DNA of 59,296 nt from Chrysomallon squamiferum (Eukaryota > Mollusca > Gastropoda > Neomphalida > Peltospiridae): NCBI GenBank assembly GCA_012295275.1, contig CM022679.1, positions 2,894,116 to 2,953,411 of the forward strand, read 5' to 3'. The notes below the pieces were generated by a model that worked only from the letters and a program-made list of their open reading frames with translations, was not told the DNA's origin and searched no databases. Shown one piece after another: positions 50,972 to 59,296 of the stretch (positions within the stretch are counted from its first letter, which is position 1; each line of letters opens with the position of its first letter). Both the position numbers and the translations under genes were made by a program.

Positions 50972-53900
50972 ATAAAAATAACCAAAATAAATAAACAAAA
51001 TAAAATAAAATAAATGAATAAATAAAAAAATAAATAAATAAATAAACAAAAATAAAAAAAAATAATAAAAAGAACCAAAATAAATAAACTAAAATAAAAT
51101 AAATGAATAAATAAAAGAAAAATAATAAAAAAATAAATAAACAAACAAATAAACAAAAAGAAAAATAATAAAAATGACCAAAAAAAAATAAATAAATAAA
51201 TAAATCTTCAAGACAGATAAGTAATTAAAGCCAATCGACAAATATTTTGTTTTCTATAATGTAAACAAGCAGCAGATATTCTGTTTCTGATTCTTTATCA
51301 AAATTTTCCAGTATAAAGTATAATTTTTAAGTAACAATGTTACTCACAAAAGAACTAGCAGCTGCACTGTTAGCACTTGTATTTGCCTTCATCGTGCGTG
51401 GTGGGATATTGAGATCACTGGCCAGCTTACTGTCCTCCCTGGACAGTTTATCAGTATGTGATCTGTAAAACAAAAATGTAAAAAGACATTTTTAATATCC
51501 TGAAACGCTTTATAAATGTTAAAAATGTAACAAAAGTTAAGCCCCTGTTACTGAAGTAAGAGTTTTTAGAAATTTGAAAATATTGAGATTTATTTAATAT
51601 TTGTATATCTTGTCTGTAATGAATATCAACATTTCTATCTGTCTGCATATAAATATTGTATTTTTTACCTATCTATGTATAAATATTTGTATATTTTACC
51701 TATAATGAATATCTGTATATAAATATTTGTATATTTTTACCTGTAATGAATATCTATGTATAAATATTTGTATATTTTACCTATAATGAATATCTATATA
51801 TAAATATTTGTATATTTTTACCTGTAATGAATATCTATATATAAATATTTGTATATTTTTACCTGTAATGAATATCTATGTATAAATATTTGTATATTTT
51901 ACCTATAATGAATATCTATATATAAATATTTGTATATTTTTACCCATAATGAATATCTATATATAAATATTTGTATATTTTACCCATAATGAATATCTAT
52001 GTATAAATATTTGTATATTTTACCGATAATGAATATTTATATATAGATATTTGTATATTTTACCTGTAATGAATATCAGTGTATAAATATTTGTATATTT
52101 TACCTATAATGAATATCTATGTATAAATATTTGTATATTGTAATGAATATCTGTATATAAATAAGTACCTGTAATGGATATCTGTATATAAATATATACC
52201 TGTAATGGACATCTGTATATAAATATATACCTGTAATGAATATCTGTATATAAATAAGTACCTGTAATGGATATCTGTATATAAATATATACCTGTAATG
52301 GACATCTGTATATAAATATATACCTGTAATGGATATCTGTATATAAATAAGTACCTGTAATGGATATCTGTATATAAATATATACCTGTAATGGACATCT
52401 GTATATAAATATATACCTGTAATGGATATCTGAATAGAAACATGTACCTGTAATGAATGTCTATGTTTAAATAAGTACCTGTAATGAATGTCTATGTTTA
52501 AATATATACCTGTAATGAATGTCTATGTTTAAATATATACCTGTAATGAATGTCTATGTTTAAATATATACCTGTAATGAATGTCTATGTTTAAATATAT
52601 ACCTGTAATGAATGTCTATGTTTAAATATATACCTGTAATGGATGTCAGTGTTTCTGCCTAGCTGTGGTCTGAGAGGACTTGCACTCAGGTCTGTTTCTC
52701 TCTCGGCTCTCAGACGGACTGGACTGGTAGCCACAGCTTGTCGAGCAAGAGCTGCAGTGTGACTCACAAGATTCTGCAGGTTGTCGTATGACGCAGACAA
52801 GCCTTGCAGTTTCCTGTGTGAAATACAAATCAATTAAAATTAAAATTAAATGAAGAAAGAAATATATAAATAAATGAAATTAAATATTAAATAAACAAAA
52901 AATTATAGAAATAAATTAAAAATGTATATATATAAACAAAAAAATAAATTAAATAAACAAAGAAACATATAAAGAAAGAAAGAAAAAAAGGAATAAATAA
53001 TAATAATAAAAAATAATATAATAAAATAAAAAACATAATAATATACCTATATAAATACAAAATAAAATGAAACAAATTTCTAATAGTACTTTTTCTTCAC
53101 ATTTCTTTAAAATCAAAAAGTTAAAACACTTAGGCTTTCTCCAACATTTAGTTTAATATTTTCATACTTCATTATTAGTTCTCAGTGATCAAATAAAACA
53201 ATCAATTATTAATAAATATAAGAATTAAAATAATCGACTGTTAATGTACCAATCTTAATTACGAAATAAAACAATTTTTTTTTTAAATTTCATTATTAAG
53301 AAATATTATGGTACAAATTTTCATAATTAAACAAAACAATTAACTGTTAATATATATATAAGATATTTTGTCTGTTTATTTATGTAACAAATAAAGCAAT
53401 CCCTTGGAACAAAAACAAAATGTACTTAGACTATTTGCTCAGACTATTAAAGGTTTATTTATTTATTCTCACTTTGCATAGTCAAATGGTTTTTCCGCCT
53501 TGTCTTCATCAGTCTGTTTTCTGGAGAATGGTGAATGCTGTCTGTGGACTGATGGATGATCTTTACCTGCAGTCGGAGATGTTGGTTCTTTTCTTGATTT
53601 TTCTTTATCCAATGTGTGAATCTGAGCATGATCTGTTAGTGTTTTACGTGTGTCTGATGTAGGTTTTAACCAGCTGTGTTCTGGTGAAGGGCAAGGAACA
53701 CCAACAGTGGCTCGAAACCGAGTATCTCTCAAGTTTTCCTGTCTTCGACTAGGAAGTGGAAGTGAGGCTGAGAAACCTGAACAGAAAATGTCAACATATA
53801 TAACAAATCCAAAATGTATTTTGAAAAAAGTAAAACCCAAACTATGTAAACCAATATGAAAAACAAAATTATAACTGACTATATATATATATATATATAT

Positions 53901-56378
53901 ACATTATATATAAAACAAAATGCCTAAGATGTTTTCAACAAAAGTATAAAAAAATAAATAATACAACAATTTTAATTCATGAACTTCATTAATATATTTT
54001 CACTGACTTTTTAAAGATCCTATATTTAATAATCTCATAAAAAATAACACTAATCTGTGTAATTCATAAAAAAATATATATATATATATTCCTTCAACAA
54101 AACTATTCTTATTTCATGAATATTGTCACATTTATATAATTTACCTCATGCCTTCTGTTTTAAATTAAGTTTTAAAACTAACCACTAATATTTGGTGCTG
54201 AAGATGGAATGGTAGCAGGGTGTGCAGTGGTTGTTGTGGGAGCTGCAGTTGAAGATGTCACTGCACTGCTGTGACCATTGACCAAAGGCGCAGAAGCTGC
54301 ACTAGATATTACACCTTCAAGTTCAAAGTTCAAGCTGTTAGTGACTATGTTTTAATATTGTATTTTAAATAGTTATACACTGCAGTAGGTTTATAATTTC
54401 AGATAAAAAAACCAATATCAATTATCTATGTAAATCAAGGTATTGTGTTAAATATATATACAGCAATGCACAATTAGGTTTAAAACTTCAATCAAGATTA
54501 GTGATATAGGTGAGAAAGAAAGAAAAAATACACAACAATATCTGTAAATATATGTAAATAAGTAGCTTATTAAAAACAAGGTATTTGAAACAAACATGTT
54601 CTGTCCATAAACTCACTCCAGTTCTTCAATAATTATACATAATGATACATACAGAGACATAAAACAGTAGCTAGATCAGTGATATCTGAAGTCTAACCAA
54701 CTCTCTCTCACCAGCAACAATCAATAGTTTTATATATCAGATGAAACTTTATGCAAAATGTTTGAAGCATGAAAGTGAATGAATCATCTACATTTTTAAA
54801 AAAGTAAGCAATAGAAGATATTTGCATCGAGACAGGATTGACCTATGTCTGGCAATCTTCTCAAATACAGGTGACAAGAAAGAAATATTACAATATAAAG
54901 GTAAAACGTCTAAAACATGACAACAGGGGAGCTAACTCTTTACAACTTTGATTCAGATATCTACCTGAAATGGCGACATGAACCATCAGGAATTCACTGT
55001 GTAAGGCTAAAAATTATTATTCTATTTTAAGAATCATAAATGAATTGATAAAGATGAAACAGCCTCTGCTTTTAAAGTTATTGCTTTTAAAGTTATTAAT
55101 TTGTATCTTATAAATTCAGCTTTATCCTCGATTTTTCAAAATGTTTTAACTAAAGATTCAGCCTGTATGAAGAAATCCTGACCACCTCCAGTCCCAAAAC
55201 ATGACAGACAATTGTGTATATTTATATGTGTGTGTTCATAAGATCTAAAGGAAAGAACAAAAAACAGAAACAAAGCAAAAGAGAAGCTATAAGAAAAATA
55301 AACAGCTGTACAGCTACTAGTGCTGTCAGTTAATAAAAGCCACACACCTAGCGGTGAGCGAGGGTAATGATGATAATGATGGTGGGTAAATGAACAAAGG
55401 CCTCTACCACATGTGCCGTCTGCAACCCGTCTTTCTTCTGATGGGAGTTGACGTCTGCTCTGCATGAACGCGTCTGTCTGAAAATCAGCAACAGGACGTA
55501 CACCGATGTGATTGAATCTAGGAGATCGATGTTGCTGGGAGCTGGACAGATCTGTCTGGAAAATACAACACAACTGTAAATCTTTTGCTTTTCATGATGA
55601 AATATAAATAATACATTATTTAATAATAATGGCAGTTAGATAAGCATGCAAACGTGCAGAAAGTTTTTGAATGTAAGAAGTGTATTCACATATTAAGTAT
55701 ATAAAATAAAAGTAAAAAGAAATATCCATTCTTAAAAATAAGTATAAAAATTAAAAAATGTAAATAATTTTGACCACTTGCTAATTTTTAAATTGTAGGC
55801 CTGTTTTTCTGTTCATGACAATTATTACTTTTCTGTACTGTATCCGACTTAATCATTGATTTACAGAGTAAAAAAAAAAAAATGTGTGTATGTTTACATT
55901 CAGTGACAACAGTGCAAGCATAACAACTGTATATTGATGTTTAAAATTATTTTAACAAAAACTACCATTGTAAGCTGGCTGGTTTCTCCACAGTCAGCAT
56001 TTCTGTTGTAATCTATTGCCAGACCTCCTACATAAAAAGACAAGAAAACAACCATACATATCACTTCATTATCTTACATGTAACTGAAAAAAATCCATTT
56101 AAAAAAATAACAAAAAAAAAATGAAATATGTGTCTATTTATTTATTTATTTATTTCTTATTGCATCTGATTATTTGATATATTTGTATTTCTGTAATATT
56201 ATTTATAACTTCAGTTTAACTAACACACTGTCTAAAATCATAAAAATGAATAAATAAAAGTGATAAGTACATGAGTCGTAATATATGTGCCAAAACTTAC
56301 AAATAGCATTGCCAGCTATTAATGTGAAAATTTAAATCCAGAGAATTTCAAATTCTTGTACTGGTAATTACAGACTTT

Positions 56379-56418
<40 letters not shown>

Positions 56419-59080
56419 CTTACTTCTCTGAATATCTATTTCCTGGCTGAGTTTATCTAGGTCAGTTAATGTATTAGCAAATTTGCTACCATTTGATCTT
56501 AACATTTGTGGATGATCTACAAAAAGAAATCATGAAAATAATGAATTAGTGAATCAAAATTAGTTTTCACATAAGTAACATGTACTTTATGAAAGATAAT
56601 TCCTTCTCATTTTAAATTTTGGACAATTAACACATTATTTTAATAAATCCATCAGTTTTTGTTCTTGTTTTATTGAATTCCAGACTTTCAGAATATTTTA
56701 GAACAGCAGAAAACAGAAATAAAAAAAATTAAAAAAATTAAAATTAAATTAAAATAAGCTAAAACTTATTGAAACACAAAATTAAAAAAAGAACCTGCAG
56801 TCACAAATGTGTAACTTGTAAGTTAACTTGCCTGATTCTGATCTAGACTCTTTTATTCCATTTGCTGGTGGCCATGCCTCCTTGGGTTGATCTGCAGACC
56901 TATAAATGAATAAAAAATAACTGTGTAACAATATTTACAGAAGACATAACTGAGAATAATCCAGATTGTTACAGTGTGATTATTAATTATTCTTGACTTT
57001 TAAAAATGATTTTAAAAAACCCCAATAAACTGAGTTAACTGTATATATTAATTTGTTTTTTTGTATCACATGCAGATGGGAAAAGAGATTAATATAATTA
57101 ATAAATATAACTAACGTGCTGAATTATTAATAAATATGCCTGACGTATAATTAAATTATTAAAAATAATGTTTTATATATAATATTAAAAAATATATTTG
57201 GATGTATAATAATATTATGAATAAATACTCTTGATACATAATATTCTGAAATGTTATAAAATTAATAATAAATGTATTTGTACTGAATCTGATGTCCAGC
57301 TATGGGTTCATCATCCCAGTGAAGATCTCTTCTTACAAGTTCACTGTCAATTTCTAGAGACCTCCCAGCTTCTACATCATGGGATCTAGCAGCTCTAAAA
57401 TCTGTTTAAATAAAGGAAAGATCAATTTAGACACAGGTTTCTCAATCATTTAAAAGTATCCCATAAAGCCTATTGTATGTCTGTAAATGTTTTAGTGGGA
57501 GTGTATAAGTAGTCACGAATACATATATACATACGTACATCTATATATCCATCAATACATAGATATGTATGTATACACATACACAAACAGAAACAAGCCA
57601 TGTATATGTATGAACAAAACTGAAAAGTTACTAAAAACCATAGAATTAAATGTTGTACACACACACACACACACACACACACAGAGAGAGAGCTTATGTA
57701 TCTATAAATAAAACAAAAAACAGTAACTTAAATTTAAAACCATATAAATAAAATGAGTTAATACCTTCACTGTCAGCAGTATTGTCTGTCTCAATATCCT
57801 GAAGTAAATATTCTGAAAGACTCTGAAATATTTCCAGTAGATTTGAGATAGCAATTCTGTTCCCATCAATAATGTCAATGCCTCGAATGTGGGGTAGTGG
57901 ATCGTGAATGATGTTTGCTGCCAGAGAGTCAATCACTAGTTGAACATTGTAAATCTCATCTTCTCTTGTAACTGGCCTCCTTATAACAGCTGTGATATAA
58001 ATAATAATTACATAATAATAGTACCTTCATGGTTTTAAATTTCACTGGAAATATCTTTTGAGATTTTATGCCTAAAAATCATATTAGAAAATCCAATTAT
58101 TTGAAACTGAAATCAAATTTTGTTTGCATAAATTTTTCTTCTCTACACCTCAGTAATATTCTGATGATAGAACTAGATATGTACAAAGCATTCACTGGAT
58201 ACAGGTGTCTTGGATACTTGTAAAAATACAAACTATTGTTAGTTTTCAGACATTTACATTTCATAGTAGCTAAAATAATTATAAGCATTTTTAACATATG
58301 TAAATATAAAATAATAAAATTTAAACAAAAACATAATTTTGAATGAAATTTAGAAAAATGTATGAAATATTTAACAGCAACTAAAATAAAATTTAATGAT
58401 CACTCAAATAAATGTATAAATAAATTTTAAAATCTCTGCTTAAATTAAAGCAATAAAAATTTGAATTTGAAAAATTTGAAAAGCAAAAAAATTATGATGT
58501 CATTTTAATCATTTTAAAACACAAACTGGTACAAACAGAAGTAATAAATAGCAAAAGAAATTAAATAAATAAAAATCTAATCCAGAAAAATAATTATGGA
58601 TTGTATGTTATAAAAGCTTATTACAGATGTATTTGAAAATCAAAAACATACTTTTCAGATTTTCACTGAAGAGACCTTCAAATAAAGTGACAAAGAATGC
58701 TGAACCAATGTCTTCTATACACTGTATACAAATTCCATCTCGAAACTGCGCAAGAAGACTGTTAGCAAGACCTATCAAATCTGAAAATAACAGAAAACAA
58801 TATCCAGGAAAACAGTAAAAATTATAGAATAAAAACAATAATAATTGAAAATTATCAAATATCTTTTTAAGAACAATTTTACATATTTGAAATATTAAAA
58901 GTCTTTTGACTGTAAATACATTAATTTTGTACAAAATAATAAGATAGAAAAATTATGCTTTTGTCTAAAAATTAAAAAATCATGCAAAACAATTACACTG
59001 TAAAGTACAGTTAATAATAAAAATTGCTTTAAATAAAGAAAACATCACAAACCTTTATCTTTTGGTGGTGAATTTTCCAT
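38978..59080 (-). CDS. CEP95: Centrosomal protein CEP95 (CCDC45)
   Basis: 24 coding exons (high to low): 59080-59053, 58780-58652, 57989-57765, 57401-57284, 56899-56832, 56516-56424, 56027-55966, 55555-55348, 54296-54186, 53776-53473, 52813-52634, 51462-51348, 50908-50808, 50374-50237, 49687-49441, 48759-48667, 48112-48025, 47312-47217, 42179-42007, 41613-41539, 41088-40936, 40469-40336, 40054-39970, 39142-38978. All phases agree; 1062 aa, against about 820 in human. The N-terminal calponin-homology-like region (residues 10-135) shows DLIGLANSLLAQ, VIDSLA and NLLEIFQSLSEYLL, as in CEP95. The middle (about 180-800) is Ser/Thr/Lys-rich and poorly conserved, with HHHYHHY and a Thr run. The C-terminus (about 800-1062) has LSESTWHELWRQGI, then long coiled coil, ending DEDDAYFRQLDADRLKHE. 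The family protein is found at centrosomes and spindle poles. The first exon begins at an acceptor (59095), so a 5' UTR exon lies beyond the window. Intron 5 uses a GC donor. Confidence 0.93.
40517..40550. repeat. Poly(T) tract in CEP95 intron 21
   Basis: About 30 T on the plus strand, A-tract on the sense strand. A plus-strand open frame through it is an artefact. Confidence 0.85.
40604..40655. repeat. (CA)n microsatellite in CEP95 intron 21
   Basis: About 25 CA units with one interruption. Confidence 0.9.
41805..41852. repeat. (ATC)n microsatellite in CEP95 intron 19
   Basis: About 16 perfect ATC units followed by a T-tract. Confidence 0.9.
42182..42598. repeat. Compound trinucleotide array in CEP95 intron 18
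   Basis: About 415 bp made almost only of AAT/AAC/AGT-type trinucleotides, starting a few bases from the exon 19 acceptor. It produces open frames on both strands in all three registers (poly-Asn/Ser, poly-Thr/Val/Ile, poly-Tyr/Cys) that are not genes. Confidence 0.9.
43280..43600. repeat. Degenerate CCAAT-containing repeat cluster in CEP95 intron 18
   Basis: At least six CCAAT cores within about 300 bp, several in the wider form aaccaatcagaat (near 43309, 43339, 43405, 43437, 43465, 43584). Surrounding spacer is unrelated simple AT-rich sequence. Confidence 0.55.
43858..43914. repeat. (ATT)n microsatellite in CEP95 intron 18
   Basis: About 16 units with interruptions. Confidence 0.85.
44195..46280. 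repeat. Minisatellite array of about 110-160-bp units in CEP95 intron 18
   Basis: Units carry the ordered phrases aacaaatacattttattaaa, ctgtgatataattttaa, gataaatattttacaagtct, gttaagttttaac and ttaaagttacctgtgatatt. About eight well-matched units run from 44350 to 45480, then more diverged ones to about 46280. No unit contains an exon. Confidence 0.85.
46281..47216. other. Remainder of CEP95 intron 18
   Basis: AT-rich, without recognisable exon or repeat. Intron 18 (42180-47216, about 5 kb) is several times longer than the other introns because of its arrays. Confidence 0.6.
48975..49165. repeat. Short minisatellite in CEP95 intron 15
   Basis: About nine imperfect units of about 20-22 bp around ttgacagataccatttatac. 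Confidence 0.8.
50930..51205. repeat. A-rich / (AAAT)n low-complexity tract in CEP95 intron 12
   Basis: An A-tract of about 33, then aaataaat/aaaataaac repeats. On the minus strand this is a long T-rich tract directly before the exon 13 acceptor (50909). Confidence 0.85.
51590..52637 (-). repeat. Minisatellite of CEP95 exon 11 5' splice-site copies
   Basis: Exon 11 ends ACATCCATTACAG|gtatat at 52634. Downstream on the minus strand the same junction sequence repeats in tandem. First come 31-bp units (acattcattacag|gtatat), then units of about 30 bp (gatatccattacag|gtactt or gtatat), then longer units of about 40 bp to about 51590. About twenty units retain an exact CAG|gt. The array fills about 90% of intron 11. 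The first-unit exon part shows that the seed was the exon/intron boundary. Confidence 0.9.
53881..53900. repeat. (AT)n microsatellite in CEP95 intron 9
   Basis: About ten AT units. Confidence 0.8.
56383..56418. repeat. (ATT)n microsatellite in CEP95 intron 6
   Basis: About 12 units, ending five bases from the exon 6 donor. Confidence 0.85.
57657..57690. repeat. (CA)n / (GA)n microsatellite in CEP95 intron 3
   Basis: About 12 CA units then a short GA tract. Confidence 0.85.
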
Positions 59081-59095
59081 AATCCATTTATTTGC

Positions 59096-59296
59096 CTGTA
59101 ATAAGTTATGCAAAGAAATTAGTAGCAAAAGAAAAACACACGATTTCATTTTCTAATTTTAGTGGTTGAAAAAGTGGTCATTTGAAAGAAAATAGTAAAA
59201 GCTGTTTTTTCAAATCAAACCAATTCTGGACTTTATTTTATGTTGTGTTGTATATTTCTTCTCATTTTATTAAATTATTAGGTGACTAATGGTAGG
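59096..59296. other. Intron upstream of CEP95 first coding exon
   Basis: On the minus strand this is intron sequence ending in ttattacag at 59096. It holds no coding signal and runs off the window, so the CEP95 promoter is not included. Confidence 0.6.

Noticed and set aside
50779-51156. Phe/Leu/Ile-rich membrane-like frame on the minus strand
   Set aside because: Most of it is the A/T-rich tract before exon 13; only the end is real CEP95 coding sequence.
52117-52443. A 108-residue repeated peptide frame (YIYIQMSITG-like units)
   Set aside because: It is the minus-strand reading of the splice-donor minisatellite in intron 11, not a repeat protein.
51590-52637. CRISPR-like regular spacing of about 31 bp
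   Set aside because: Units are contiguous without unique spacers, they lie in a eukaryotic intron, and they derive from the adjacent exon end.
54186-54301. Alternative acceptor ctag at about 54302 for CEP95 exon 9
   Set aside because: It shifts the frame and meets a stop within about 15 codons. The acceptor tgcag before 54296 keeps phase with both neighbours.
1-59296. tRNA, rRNA or snRNA genes
   Set aside because: I saw no cloverleaf with A and B boxes or recognisable snRNA start sequence. A covariance-model scan would be needed to exclude them.

Overview
This is an AT-rich, intron-rich animal (metazoan) nuclear sequence. The evidence is GT-AG introns with polypyrimidine acceptors, many long simple-sequence repeats (TG, ATT, AT, A-rich), and three animal gene families rebuilt exon by exon. 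The base composition and the multi-copy single-CRD TNF-receptor-like genes suggest an invertebrate, plausibly a lophotrochozoan. I cannot fix the phylum from sequence alone.

Layout. (1) About 1-28.6 kb, plus strand: a duplicated cluster of small TNF-receptor-like genes. Each coding unit has a signal-peptide exon with one six-cysteine CRD (BCMA/TACI/Fn14 style), a transmembrane (TM) exon and a short tail exon, joined by phase-1 introns. There are two TM/tail classes: type 1 (tail with P-V-E-A-T-E, a PxExxE TRAF6-like motif) and type 2 (tail with P-V-Q-C-S-E, a PxQxxE TRAF2-like motif). Locus A starts before the window (CRD 1-169, type 1 to 1686, type 2 exons at 3269 and 4615). Locus B (6345-8264) has only type 1. 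Locus C (10852-12895) is followed by an extra type 1 tail (14135) and, after a long gap, type 2 exons (19828, 20575, 21515). A fourth CRD (25380) is broken by a 10-bp insertion and is followed by type 2 exons.

(2) About 19.24-24.42 kb and 26.34-31.48 kb: a segmental duplication of roughly 5.1 kb. It carries type 2 TM/tail exons, a minisatellite, and the promoter plus first coding exon of UBFD1. Only the second copy leads into the intact UBFD1 gene. The first copy stops 9 bp before where exon 2 would begin and is joined to a copy of the sequence at about 3.9-4.9 kb, which contains a hAT-like MITE and another type 2 tail.

(3) 29,988-35,937, plus strand: UBFD1, 8 coding exons, 304 aa, intact. 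(4) 38,978-59,080, minus strand: CEP95, 24 coding exons, 1062 aa, intact from a probable start to the stop. It is convergent with UBFD1 across about 3 kb. CEP95 introns carry several large tandem arrays.

The UBFD1 and CEP95 models rest on continuous splice-phase agreement across every intron. The TNFR-like loci agree in phase for type 1 and for the 69-nt type 2 TM exon, but not for the 100/118-nt type 2 TM exons. Two minisatellites, one in UBFD1 intron 7 and one in CEP95 intron 11, were each built from the exon/intron junction itself, so each repeat unit carries a copy of a 5' splice site.
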